DNA of 64,000 nt, taken from Tunturibacter empetritectus (GTDB lineage: Bacteria; Acidobacteriota; Terriglobia; Terriglobales; Acidobacteriaceae). Position numbers and translations under genes: made by a program. Under the pieces are notes generated by a model. That model did no database searches and was not told the DNA's origin. It saw nothing but the letters and a program-made list of their open reading frames with translations. Positions 26,919-36,658 of this stretch are shown piece by piece (the first letter of the stretch is position 1; the number at the start of each line of letters is the position of its first letter). Where the stretch lies: the NCBI RefSeq assembly GCF_040358985.1, contig NZ_CP132932.1, positions 1,550,001 through 1,614,000 on the forward strand, read 5' to 3'.

Positions 26919-27548
26919 ATTCCACCAATTGATAAACGTTCCGCCAAGTCTTTTATCCGCACCAACGAACGCATCCGCGCCCGCGAGATTCGCGTCATCG
27001 ACGAAAATGGCGAACAGCTCGGCGTCATGGCTCCCTTCGACGCCCTCAAGATGGCCCGCGAGCGTTCGCTCGATCTGGTAGAGATCTCACCCAACGCCGT
27101 TCCCCCTGTCTGCAAGATTCAGGACTACGGAAAGTTCCTCTACGAGAAAGACAAGAGCGACCGCGCTGCCCGCAAGAAACAGAAGGTCATCGTCATCAAA
27201 GAGGTCAAGTTCTCCGTGACCGTGGACGAGCACGACTATCAGACCAAGAAGAACCAAGCTGTCCGTTTCCTGGGAGAGGGCGACAAGGTCAAGGCCTCAC
27301 TGCGCTTCAAGGGCCGCCAGATGGCGCATCGCGACCTTGGCTATAAGATCATAAACCGCCTCATTTTGGATATCGGCGATGCCGGACTGGTGGAGTTCAT
27401 GCCCCGCATGGAAGGCACCACGCTCCATGCCATTCTGGCTCCGTCCAAGAAGGTTGAGGCTGCCCCAAAGAAAGCTGCCTCCTCAGCCACTCCGGCTTCC
27501 GGCTCCAAGGCCGCCGAACCTGTAGCTCCAACGCCTGCTCAAGCCTAA
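26919..27548 (+). CDS. infC: Translation initiation factor IF-3, AUU start
   Basis: 209 aa. Keeps ribosomal subunits apart and checks the start codon. The conserved N-terminal domain (SFIRTNERIRAREIRVIDENGEQLG) lies upstream of the first ATG (27027), so a much earlier start is needed. The only fitting site is ATT at 26919, with GGAGG 6 nt upstream. This matches the known AUU start of infC in other bacteria, by which IF-3 limits its own synthesis. The C-terminal domain (KEVKFSVTVDEHDY, FKGRQMAHRDLG, MPRMEGTTLHAIL) is intact. An extra Ala/Pro/Lys-rich tail of about 33 residues follows. rpmI and rplT do not follow; a terminator does. Confidence 0.95.
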   Translation: MPPIDKRSAKSFIRTNERIRAREIRVIDENGEQLGVMAPFDALKMARERSLDLVEISPNAVPPVCKIQDYGKFLYEKDKSDRAARKKQKVIVIKEVKFSVTVDEHDYQTKKNQAVRFLGEGDKVKASLRFKGRQMAHRDLGYKIINRLILDIGDAGLVEFMPRMEGTTLHAILAPSKKVEAAPKKAASSATPASGSKAAEPVAPTPAQA

Positions 27549-27620
27549 GCAACACTCCTTCTGCCATCGGTTTTAGGCTGAGGCGGGTGCGCAAAACATT
27601 TCGGCTTCAAGAGAAGAAAA

Positions 27621-27666
27621 AAGTCCCATCAGACACCTTCATCTGATGGGACTTTGCTGTTTTTCC
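27621..27666 (+). terminator. Rho-independent terminator after infC
   Basis: Perfect 13-bp stem AAGTCCCATCAGA / TCTGATGGGACTT with an 8-nt loop, followed by TGCTGTTTTTCC. Confidence 0.92.
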
Positions 27667-27691
27667 TAGTTGCCGCCGGCGCTTTCTCCGC

Positions 27692-27741
27692 GGCTGGCTC
27701 TGGCCCCGCCGAATCGGAAGTCTTCTAACTAAGAGCCAGCC
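27692..27741. repeat. 10-bp inverted repeat in the gene-free region after infC
   Basis: GGCTGGCTCT (27692-27701) and AGAGCCAGCC (27732-27741) are perfect complements with a 30-nt spacer. The stretch 27670-27870 shows no coding sequence. Confidence 0.5.
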
Positions 27742-27874
27742 ACACGTTAGTGGCATCGAGCCTGACCGTGGCGACTCGCGCCCCGTGACAAAAGCTCTAC
27801 CTAACAGGCCGTTCAACATTTGATCCCAGAATCGGCACGTCTACAAGCATCACCCATCCGTGAAGATGCTTACG

Positions 27875-27904
27875 TTACTTTAGTAATATAAACTGTTATA
27901 TACT
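27875..27904 (+). promoter_or_regulatory. Candidate promoter of the tandem peptide genes
   Basis: TTACTT (27875-27880), 18 bp, TATACT (27899-27904) within a markedly AT-rich patch, unlike the surrounding GC-rich DNA. It would give a leader of about 107 nt before the first peptide gene. Confidence 0.45.
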
Positions 27905-28017
27905 TTTTTATATAACTGATTCTATTAGACTTAGTCCAGTTTGTATCCTATGGTTACATCATCTGGTTTGTCCAGAGAAATCTTTTTACAGAAATACAAC
28001 TTTGGGGGTATCTCGTT

Positions 28018-28194
28018 ATGAAACATATCGTTCGCGCTTTTGTTGTCGTCCTCGTCCTCACCGGTGCAGCTGCCACAACCCAGACCTCCAACGCCTCCGC
28101 CAAGAACAAGGTAGTCGCCAGCCGCGTCAGTATGTTGCCCGTTCCAACCTGCGCTCCGAACGATCCTAATGCCTGTGGGATGATCGGTCGTTGA
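28018..28194 (+). CDS. Secreted Cys-containing peptide precursor, first tandem copy (58 aa)
   Basis: Signal peptide of 28 residues (MKHIVRAFVVVLVLTGAAA ... NASA) with an AxA cleavage site, then a mature part of about 30 residues ending VSMLPVPTCAPNDPNACGM-IGR. Two cysteines (45 and 53) could close a nine-residue disulfide loop. GGGGGT precedes the ATG. The second copy follows 65 nt later with the same architecture. No peptidase-transporter is adjacent, so export would be by Sec. I do not recognise the family; a signal, toxin or envelope peptide are all possible. Confidence 0.75.
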   Translation: MKHIVRAFVVVLVLTGAAATTQTSNASAKNKVVASRVSMLPVPTCAPNDPNACGMIGR

Positions 28195-28259
28195 TAGTGG
28201 TTTCCTTCTTTACAAGCTTATTTTCAGCCACTTACAAAAATAACTCTTAAGGGATCCCC

Positions 28260-28436
28260 ATGAAACACATCGTTCGCGCTTTCGTCGTCGTCCTCGTCCT
28301 CACCGGTGTAGCTGCCACAACCCAGAACTCCAATGCCTCCGCGAAGAAAAAGGTAGTTGCCAGCCGCGTCAGCATGTTACCGGTTCCCACTTGTGCGCCG
28401 AGCGATCCAAATGCGTGCGGAATGAAAGGGCGTTGA
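28260..28436 (+). CDS. Secreted Cys-containing peptide precursor, second tandem copy (58 aa)
   Basis: Same length and layout as the first copy, with AAGGGA before the ATG. By codon comparison the two differ at 23 of 58 codons: 18 changes are synonymous and 5 change the residue. In codons 38-54 (the motif SMLPVPTCAPxDPNACG) there are 11 synonymous changes and a single replacement (Asn48 to Ser), so this motif is under selection at protein level. About 35 nt of the 5' leader is also similar between the copies. The membrane protein gene follows 93 nt later. Confidence 0.78.
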   Translation: MKHIVRAFVVVLVLTGVAATTQNSNASAKKKVVASRVSMLPVPTCAPSDPNACGMKGR

Positions 28437-28504
28437 GCAAAGGCACCTTTTTGCATAATTCAGGTATTTATTTCTTGTGTGCGCTACTGCATTAGGCTAC
28501 GCTA

Positions 28505-28527
28505 GCTCTGTCGTTAAGGTACAGAGC
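28505..28527 (+). promoter_or_regulatory. Hairpin carrying the ribosome site of the seven-helix protein gene
   Basis: GCTCTGT (28505-28511) pairs perfectly with ACAGAGC (28521-28527). The 9-nt loop contains the only Shine-Dalgarno-like sequence (TAAGGT), and the start ATG lies 2 nt after the stem. Translation may be controlled through this hairpin. Confidence 0.45.
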
Positions 28528-28529
28528 CT

Positions 28530-29444
28530 ATGAACGTATCCTCAGCAAGCTTAGTTTCGTTCCTTGAATACCTCGAGCCCCTACTTTGCCTGATTGTCAT
28601 CACGTTTTTGGTTCGCGGCAAGAATGCTCGCCAGTTTGCGTATCTCACGGCACTCATGGGTGTGCGTCTGGTTTGTTCCCTAGCGTGCTTAAGCCTGATC
28701 TATGTCAGTGCACACTTTGGGATGGAACGTCATCTGGCATACCAGATTTACTTTTATGTTTATTGGTCCGGTTACGCTCTTGAAGCAGTGCTTTCTCTGC
28801 TCGTAATCTACAGCATCTTCAAGCTTGCAATGGCACCGCTTAAAGGACTCCAAACACTAGGGATGTTGGTTTTCCGATGGGTAGCTGCTATTTCGGTTGC
28901 GGTTGCAGTAGGCGTCGCCGTCACTCCGCACCTCTCCGGAATCAACTTCATGGTTGCTATGATCACGCAGCTTCAGCAAACCTCAAGCATTCTTACTCTT
29001 TGCTTGCTGCTCTTTGTGTGCTTTGCCATCCGCCCTATGGGGCTTTCTTATCGGAGCAGGATCTTCGGCATCAGTCTAGGTCTGGGTTTCCTTGCGACGA
29101 TCAGTCTGGTCAATTCAGCCTGGATCGCGCATAACTCAAACATGTACTCCATGTTTAGTGTGATTAACGGCCTCGCCGTTGGCATTACTTTATTGACCTG
29201 GTCGACCTACTTCGCGTTCCCTGAGCCGAAGCGCCGCATCATCACTCTCCCAACTACCTCGCCGTTTCTTCGCTGGAACCAGATCTCGATGGCTCTGGGC
29301 GACGATCCTGGGCATGTGGCTGTCGGTGGAATTCCGCCGGAGCTCTTTGCCCCGGCTGAGCTCGAGGTCATGCGCCGCGCCTCTGCGAAGATGGCTACCG
29401 GAGCGATCGAGTCGCCAGCCTCCATGCACACTCTCTCCGCATAA
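28530..29444 (+). CDS. Seven-helix integral membrane protein of unknown function
   Basis: 304 aa with about seven hydrophobic segments (for example LLCLIVITFLV, AVLSLLVIYSIF, AISVAVAVGVAV, SILTLCLLLFVCF, ISLGLGFLATISL, GLAVGITLLTWS). A C-terminal tail of about 75 residues with charged, probably cytoplasmic sequence follows (PEPKRRIITLP, SPFLRWNQISMALGDDPGHVAVGG). I do not recognise an enzymatic motif. Layout resembles small membrane proteins common in acidobacteria, but no role is known. Being directly downstream of the two peptide genes makes it a candidate receptor, immunity or export partner; this is inference from position only. Confidence 0.8.
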   Translation: MNVSSASLVSFLEYLEPLLCLIVITFLVRGKNARQFAYLTALMGVRLVCSLACLSLIYVSAHFGMERHLAYQIYFYVYWSGYALEAVLSLLVIYSIFKLAMAPLKGLQTLGMLVFRWVAAISVAVAVGVAVTPHLSGINFMVAMITQLQQTSSILTLCLLLFVCFAIRPMGLSYRSRIFGISLGLGFLATISLVNSAWIAHNSNMYSMFSVINGLAVGITLLTWSTYFAFPEPKRRIITLPTTSPFLRWNQISMALGDDPGHVAVGGIPPELFAPAELEVMRRASAKMATGAIESPASMHTLSA

Positions 29445-29494
29445 CAGCCTTTGCCGAGCAGCATCGATCCGTTTGCCCTCTGTCGAAAGACATG

Positions 29495-29525
29495 AAAAGG
29501 CCATCCCAAGCGGGATGGCCTTTTT
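29495..29525. terminator. Bidirectional terminator between the membrane protein gene and rpsA
   Basis: Stem AAAAGGCCATCCC / GGGATGGCCTTTT with loop AAGC, flanked by A and T runs on both sides. It can serve both convergent genes. Confidence 0.9.
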
Positions 29526-29544
29526 ACTGCTTGCTTATTCGAGC

Positions 29545-31557
<2,013 letters not shown>

Positions 31558-32005
31558 GGTGAATGCGGACTCCGGGATCCAAGAGATTCCTTCCTCTAAG
31601 AGCAGCGCGTGGGCGGGAGCAATCAGCGAATCCGGGAGGGGAGGCTGGCTGCTTTCTCTATCCCCGCAACAGCTTCGGCAGGATGGAAGGAATCAGGTCT
31701 TGCAGAGGAGCTATTGCACTTGGGTCCCACACGCAATAGCTCACTGATAAAGCATAGAACTTTGCATACGGTACGTCAACAAAAGCCGGCCTCTTCGCCT
31801 GCATTTTCATCACCATGTCATGCTCGGAAGTGAAGGAAATCTTCTTGGGTCGTACCTAGTTCGATGCAGAAAGTCCGGTTTTGATGCAGAGAGTGTCCGC
31901 CAAACCCGGTAAAGCACAGGGAACGAACCGGAATCGGACTCGCCACGGCCTGTCCGGCCGCATTCTCAGTCTGAAGGCGCTTAGCCCCCGCGCTATACTC
32001 CCCGA
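31558..32005. other. Divergent gene-free region between rpsA and the HIT gene
   Basis: 448 bp. Apart from the HIT -10-like box at its right end, I see no gene or repeat. It should hold the rpsA promoter on the minus strand; the rpsA ribosome site is a distant GGAG. Confidence 0.4.
31994..32005 (+). promoter_or_regulatory. -10-like box immediately before the HIT gene
   Basis: TATACT at 31994-31999 with exactly six bases before the ATG and no Shine-Dalgarno sequence. Spacing fits a leaderless transcript beginning at the start codon. Confidence 0.5.
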
Positions 32006-32581
32006 ATGGACCGCCTCTGGACGCCCTGGCGCTATAGCTACGTCACCCGCTCGGAACCGCAGGCCAAAAGCGGGGTTCCCGAGGCTCTCAGCGCCTGGCC
32101 CCCGACCGAAGCAGAGGACAAGCACTGCGTCTTCTGCAATATGATCGCAGCGGTCGACTACGCGGTCGAGCACGGGATGGAGCCGGAAGCCGCAGAGAAG
32201 GCCGCTCATATCGTTCACCGTGGAACACACTGCTTTATCTGCCTCAACGCCTTTCCCTACGCCACCGGCCACCTGCTGCTGCTGCCGTATCAACATCTGG
32301 ACACGCTGGCTGCGCTTCCTGTCGAGGTCGCCCGGGAGTTCGTGGCTCTGGCTCAGCGTTCGGAGCTGGCCCTCCGGCAGGTCTATCGCCCGGGCGGCAT
32401 CAACATGGGCCTCAATCTGGGGGAGGCTGCGGGTGCCGGCATCGCCGCTCACATGCACCTCCATGCCCTGCCCCGATGGATCGGAGATACGAACTTCATG
32501 ACGGTGACGGCCGAAACCCGCGTCCTTCCTGAGGCTCTCGATGTGACATGGGAGAGGCTTCGCGCTGCCTTCGAAATTTAA
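32006..32581 (+). CDS. HIT family hydrolase / Ap4A phosphorylase-like
   Basis: 191 aa histidine-triad protein acting on dinucleoside polyphosphates or nucleotidyl conjugates. Start MDRLWTPWRYSYV and CVFCNM are typical of the bacterial Ap4A-phosphorylase branch. The triad is AHMHLHALPRW. A central insert carries FICLNAFPYATGHLLLLP and the LNLGEAAGAGI loop. Cytoplasmic. Divergent from rpsA. Confidence 0.93.
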   Translation: MDRLWTPWRYSYVTRSEPQAKSGVPEALSAWPPTEAEDKHCVFCNMIAAVDYAVEHGMEPEAAEKAAHIVHRGTHCFICLNAFPYATGHLLLLPYQHLDTLAALPVEVAREFVALAQRSELALRQVYRPGGINMGLNLGEAAGAGIAAHMHLHALPRWIGDTNFMTVTAETRVLPEALDVTWERLRAAFEI

Positions 32582-32655
32582 TACAACCAAAGCCTCCCAG
32601 CCTCCGTCCTATCGTGTAGAAGCATGAAGCCACGTTGGTCTTCGTTGAGGGCTCA

Positions 32656-32973
32656 ATGCAAAATATCTCACAGACACTCCCCGCATCTCTTCGATCGGTT
32701 CCGTCCGCTTCGAACGAAGATCGCAGCGCATCAAAGCCCGATCGCCGCCCTTATATCGTTCCCGTGCGCAAGCCCGCAGCCTCGACTCGCAAATATCTTT
32801 CGCTCTTTCCTCATGAGTCCGAGGATGCACGCCTGACCGGGGCAACCCGCTCTCTCTATCGCAGACTGCTTGCGTTGAATCTTCCCCGGCCAGTCGAAGC
32901 ATCAGAGCTTCCCATTACGCCACGGGAGGCAAGGGAGATACGCGTCACGGTGATTGCACCGAAGACCGCATAA
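32656..32973 (+). CDS. Hypothetical protein, 105 aa
   Basis: Starts at ATG 32656 with GAGGG 4-5 nt upstream. No signal peptide or membrane segment. The N-terminal half is polar and probably disordered; the C-terminal half (TGATRSLYRRLLALNLPRPVEASELPITPREAREIRVTVI) looks folded and helical. No family recognised. It is downstream of the HIT gene in the same direction (74 nt) and could be co-transcribed. Confidence 0.55.
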   Translation: MQNISQTLPASLRSVPSASNEDRSASKPDRRPYIVPVRKPAASTRKYLSLFPHESEDARLTGATRSLYRRLLALNLPRPVEASELPITPREAREIRVTVIAPKTA

Positions 32974-33050
32974 GGCCTCCGCTCCAAAGCTCGCCGCAGA
33001 ATCGTGAAGAATTTCAGAGCCTTGAAGACCTTCAAAGCTGCGATAGGAAA

Positions 33051-33073
33051 AAACCCTGCCGCGAACAGGGTTT
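33051..33073 (-). terminator. Terminator between the hypothetical gene and the DUF4440 gene
   Basis: Stem AAACCCTG / CAGGGTTT with a 7-nt loop. On the minus strand it is followed by a T6 run, so it best serves the DUF4440 gene; on the plus strand the T run is short. Confidence 0.65.
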
Positions 33074-33144
33074 CCACTCGAAACGCGACTTTCACGCCTA
33101 CTCGAACGAGATTCGCCCCGAGACCACCGAATCATCCAAGGGAG

Positions 33145-33720
33145 CTAAGAGGGCCCCTCCGGAGGCACACTGCTTACAGCCTTGGGTGCTGCCGCATCGT
33201 GATTGCCCGGATCTCTTGGTCCAGGCACCCTCGTAGCCTCAAAGCTCGTAATCTTCCATCCCCCGGAAGGCAGCCGTTGGTAGACACGCGTATAGCGGTA
33301 GGTTCCCTGAACCGCTACGCCTTCGTTGGTTCCTTCCACCTGGGCGCGAGAGGTCACAATCGCGATGGAGCCGACCAGCTTAACCTGCATTTCGCCCAGG
33401 TCCAGCTTGGTCAGGACAAACTTGCGGGTCCGCATGCGGTCCAGTTGCTGCATCTTGGTGTTGACCTGGCCGGTCATCGAGATGCCGATGTAATCGTCGG
33501 AGAGTAGCTTATCCATGGTGGCAACGTCGCCCGCCAGCTGTGCCTGCCGCCACTGCTCCTCGAGCGCTTCCACCTGCCGCTTGGCGTCGTGCTTCTTCTC
33601 ATGCAGCGGCTGGAGATGACCGGCAAAGGCGATCGACGCAGGCCATCCCATCGCCATGGCCGCCAGCAACACGCCAGAGCCCATCAGCGACCTACGAATT
33701 GGACGACCAGACAAGCCCAT
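33145..33720 (-). CDS. Exported DUF4440 / NTF2-like protein
   Basis: 191 aa. Signal peptide with a twin-arginine-like start (MGLSGRPIRRSLMGSG ... ASIAFAGH). The mature part is an NTF2-like fold of the DUF4440 type: VEALEEQWRQAQLAGDVATMDKLLSDDYIGIS, then strands ending YTRVYQRLPSGGWKITSFEATRV. Members are small ligand-binding or ketosteroid-isomerase-like proteins with no single function. The C-terminal 25 residues are Pro/Ala-rich. Confidence 0.85.
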   Translation of the reverse strand: MGLSGRPIRRSLMGSGVLLAAMAMGWPASIAFAGHLQPLHEKKHDAKRQVEALEEQWRQAQLAGDVATMDKLLSDDYIGISMTGQVNTKMQQLDRMRTRKFVLTKLDLGEMQVKLVGSIAIVTSRAQVEGTNEGVAVQGTYRYTRVYQRLPSGGWKITSFEATRVPGPRDPGNHDAAAPKAVSSVPPEGPS

Positions 33721-33820
33721 AGCGTACCGGATAGTAGATCGATTTATCGCGTTGCGTCAAAACTACTTTAGTCGTACGCGAGACTCCACGCATTAGACAG
33801 AGCGACGCGCAGGAAAATCA

Positions 33821-34108
33821 TCAACAGACAGCGGTCAGATTCTCGACCTGACGTTCTTTCATCTTCTGATACAGACCACCGATCGCGTACTGATGAAAAT
33901 GAGGTGTCCCTCTATGATGCTCCAAGGCAGCGTCATCCACATACTGCTCATAGATAAGTACCGTGCAGCCCTCTCCTTCTACGAAGTGCGGGATATAGCT
34001 GACGCAGCCGGGCTCCTTCCTGGAGGCCGCGGTGATATGGCACAGGATCTCGTAGATCTCGTCGCGGTCGGACTGGTCGAAGGTCATTCGCACGTTGAAA
34101 CTAAGCAT
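33821..34108 (-). CDS. Antibiotic-biosynthesis-monooxygenase-domain protein
   Basis: 95 aa dimeric alpha-beta barrel protein of the ABM family (quinol monooxygenase YgiN type). Sequence FNVRMTFDQSDRDEIYEIL, RKEPGCVSYIPH, TVLIYEQYVDDAALEHHRGTPHF is typical. These enzymes oxidise quinols or break down haem without metal cofactors; the substrate is not evident. It ends the purA transcription unit (14 nt after purA). Confidence 0.88.
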   Translation of the reverse strand: MLSFNVRMTFDQSDRDEIYEILCHITAASRKEPGCVSYIPHFVEGEGCTVLIYEQYVDDAALEHHRGTPHFHQYAIGGLYQKMKERQVENLTAVC

Positions 34109-34122
34109 AATCGCCTTTTCCC

Positions 34123-35433
34123 CTATGCCTTCAATGCGTCTTCAAACGCTGGCAGGCTCATGGTCTGGTCGCGGTCCGGGCCGGTGGAGACCATGCCAAT
34201 CTTCGCCCCGGACTCCTTCTCTACAAATTTCAGGTAATCCTGCGCCAGCTGCGGCAGCTTGTCGAACTCGGTAATCCCCTCGGTCGAGCTGTTCCAGCCC
34301 TTCAGCCTGGTGTAGACCGGCTCGATGGCGTTGTAACCCGGCATGTCCGCGGGAATCAGATCGGTCAGCTTGCCGTTTACCTTGTAGCCGGTGCATACCG
34401 GAATCTCGGCGCACTCGTCCATCACATCCATCTTGGTGACCACCAGCCATTCGGTCCCGTTGATCATGTTGCTGTAGCGCAGCAGCGGCAGATCGAGCCA
34501 GCCGCAGCGTCGCGGACGTCCGGTCACCGCACCATACTCCTGCCCGCGAGCACGCAACAGATCGCTGGTAGAATCATGGATCTCGGTGGGGAACGGACCT
34601 TCGCCGACTCGCGTCACGTAAGCCTTGGTAACGCCGATAACTGTGCCGATCCTGGTCGGCCCAACTCCCGTACCCGTCACGGCTCCGCCTGCGGTCGAAG
34701 AGGAAGAGGTCACGAAGGGATAGGTGCCGTGGTCGATATCCAGCAACGCGCCCTGCGCCCCTTCGAACATCACCTTCCCGCCGTTGTCGATCTCTTGGTT
34801 CAACATCACCGCCGTATCGGTCACAAAGGGTGCGATCTGCTCGGCGGCGCGTGAGTACTCCTCGTACATCGTCTTAGGGTCCAGCGGCTCCGTGCCGAAC
34901 AACGCATGAGCGATGGTGTTCTTCTCGTGGCAGGCGTTCTCAATATGCGTCCGCAGCAGCGCCGAGTTCAGCAGGTCCACCACCCGCAGTCCGCTGCGAT
35001 GCATCTTGTCTTCGTAGGCCGGCCCGATGCCGCGGCTGGTCGTGCCGATCTTCGTGCGTCCAGGCGCATTCTCCGCTGCCAGTTCGATCATCCGGTGGTA
35101 GGGCAGAATCACCTGCGCACGGTTCGACACGAAGAGCTGACCGTCGACCGGCAGACCCGCGTCCTTTAACTTCTTGACCTCGCTCAAAAACGCCATGGGG
35201 TCCAGAACGACGCCGTTGCCAATGACACCCTTGCACTCCGGCCGCAGAACGCCGCATGGAATCAGCTGCAGAACGAACTTTTTGCCTTTGATGATGACCG
35301 TATGGCCGGCATTGTGGCCGCCTGCATAGCGCGCCACCACGGAGAACTTCTCCGAAAGCACGTCGACAATCTTGCCTTTGCCCTCATCGCCCCACTGGGC
35401 ACCCAAAATAACCGCTGATTTGCGTTGATTCAC
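34123..35433 (-). CDS. purA: Adenylosuccinate synthase
   Basis: Joins IMP and aspartate with GTP in AMP synthesis. 436 aa from the GTG at 35433, which leaves two residues before the conserved start RKSAVILGAQWGDEGKGKI. An upstream ATG at 35499 would add 22 non-conserved residues. Motifs YAGGHNAGHTV, TSRGIGPAYEDK, EGAQGALLDIDHGTYP and TGRPRRCGWLDLPLL are present and intact. Followed closely by the ABM gene. Confidence 0.96.
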   Translation of the reverse strand: MNQRKSAVILGAQWGDEGKGKIVDVLSEKFSVVARYAGGHNAGHTVIIKGKKFVLQLIPCGVLRPECKGVIGNGVVLDPMAFLSEVKKLKDAGLPVDGQLFVSNRAQVILPYHRMIELAAENAPGRTKIGTTSRGIGPAYEDKMHRSGLRVVDLLNSALLRTHIENACHEKNTIAHALFGTEPLDPKTMYEEYSRAAEQIAPFVTDTAVMLNQEIDNGGKVMFEGAQGALLDIDHGTYPFVTSSSSTAGGAVTGTGVGPTRIGTVIGVTKAYVTRVGEGPFPTEIHDSTSDLLRARGQEYGAVTGRPRRCGWLDLPLLRYSNMINGTEWLVVTKMDVMDECAEIPVCTGYKVNGKLTDLIPADMPGYNAIEPVYTRLKGWNSSTEGITEFDKLPQLAQDYLKFVEKESGAKIGMVSTGPDRDQTMSLPAFEDALKA

Positions 35434-35572
35434 GACGGATGTGTTCTCCAAGGATGGTGGTTGGCCGCAAGACCGGAAGCCCGAAGACGCGCACCGCAAA
35501 CGGCCGATGCACGCTGCTATCTATCATATAGCGTCGCTCGCTCCGGCGTTTTGCTTCGCTGTCTCGGCATTC

Positions 35573-36658
35573 TTACGGCTGGCCGTAGTACAGGTTTCTC
35601 GTTCGAGCCGTCAGCCCAGGGGCTTCCACACTAACCGCGACCACATGAGATTGGTTTGGCCGGTCCGACGGCATCGGCTCCACGGTCAGCGTATAGAACG
35701 CGTCCGCCTCTTGAACGCAGCGTGTGATCTGCTCGGTAATATCGTTGCTGGAGTTGAGTGCCTGCCCGCCGCTCTGTCGCGCCAGCACCTGCAACGCAAG
35801 GTTTCCCGCCTGGGCATCCTGCGGCTTCGATATCGGCTTCAAAAACTCCTCGTAGTAAAAGACGCGGGTCGTCGCGGCATCGGCCACCCCCAGCGGATCG
35901 ATGCTGTAGAGCGTGATCCGAGCCTGCCGGAGCATCGTAGAGAGATAGACGATCGACGAAAACAGCCCCTGCTCCTGCTTCGCACTCAACGTGATATTCG
36001 GTCCGCTGAGAATCGGCCAGCCTGGGCTTATCCAGATCACCATCTTCCGTCCCTGCTCCTTCGCCTCGGTGGCCGCAAGCAGACTGATCGCCTTGAGGGA
36101 GAGATCGAAGCGCTCCGTCGCGCCATAAAAACCCGCTGAGCGCCTGATGGTTCGCAGCTTCGTCACATGCTGATCGAACTCTGCCAGCAACGCATTGCCG
36201 TCACGCGAGGAGCCGCTCTGCAGCTCTGTCCCCGCGTCGCTGAAGAAGGCCAGCGATACCGGATGGGTAAGCTGCCCACCGCTTTGCTGAAGAAACTTCT
36301 TGAGCTGGTCGCGCTCATACGCTACACGAGTGAACGAAGTGTTTACCTCATCCACCAGGAGGATGATCTTCACCGGCTCGGCGGGAGCAGTACTATCCAC
36401 AGCGCGGAACGAGAGAACCTTTCGGATCTGGTTATTGTCCCGCACGACAAAGTCACTCTGCGTGAGACCTGTTCTGGGCTTACCCGACCGGTCGGTCACC
36501 ACAACATCCAGCGTCAGGTTAGCGTCTCGCGCTTCAGGGATTGGCACGGAGGCCGCTGGCAGCTGCTCCGCCGACGGTGCCTGCTGCTGTGAGAATGCCG
36601 CGAGAGGGAGGAACGAAAGACAGAACAGAACCAGCGGGACCCGATTCAACGCACTCAT
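35573..36658 (-). CDS. Secreted VWFA-related acidobacterial-type protein, second copy
   Basis: 361 aa with signal peptide (ALNRVPLVLFCLSFLPLAAFSQ). Same family as the protein at 18646. The N-terminal region is LTLDVVVTDRSGKPRTGLTQSDFVV; the VWA core begins VKIILLVDEVNTSF, which keeps an acidic residue but not the full DxSxS metal motif. ATG 36658 is chosen for its GAGGTGG ribosome site rather than GTG 36667. It is 66 nt or so downstream of, and overlapped by, a possible small membrane-protein gene. Confidence 0.87.
   Translation of the reverse strand: MSALNRVPLVLFCLSFLPLAAFSQQQAPSAEQLPAASVPIPEARDANLTLDVVVTDRSGKPRTGLTQSDFVVRDNNQIRKVLSFRAVDSTAPAEPVKIILLVDEVNTSFTRVAYERDQLKKFLQQSGGQLTHPVSLAFFSDAGTELQSGSSRDGNALLAEFDQHVTKLRTIRRSAGFYGATERFDLSLKAISLLAATEAKEQGRKMVIWISPGWPILSGPNITLSAKQEQGLFSSIVYLSTMLRQARITLYSIDPLGVADAATTRVFYYEEFLKPISKPQDAQAGNLALQVLARQSGGQALNSSNDITEQITRCVQEADAFYTLTVEPMPSDRPNQSHVVAVSVEAPGLTARTRNLYYGQP

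Noticed and set aside
27607..27819. 70-codon minus-strand frame after infC
   Set aside because: It starts inside gene-free DNA, runs through the terminator hairpin and has Arg-rich random composition.
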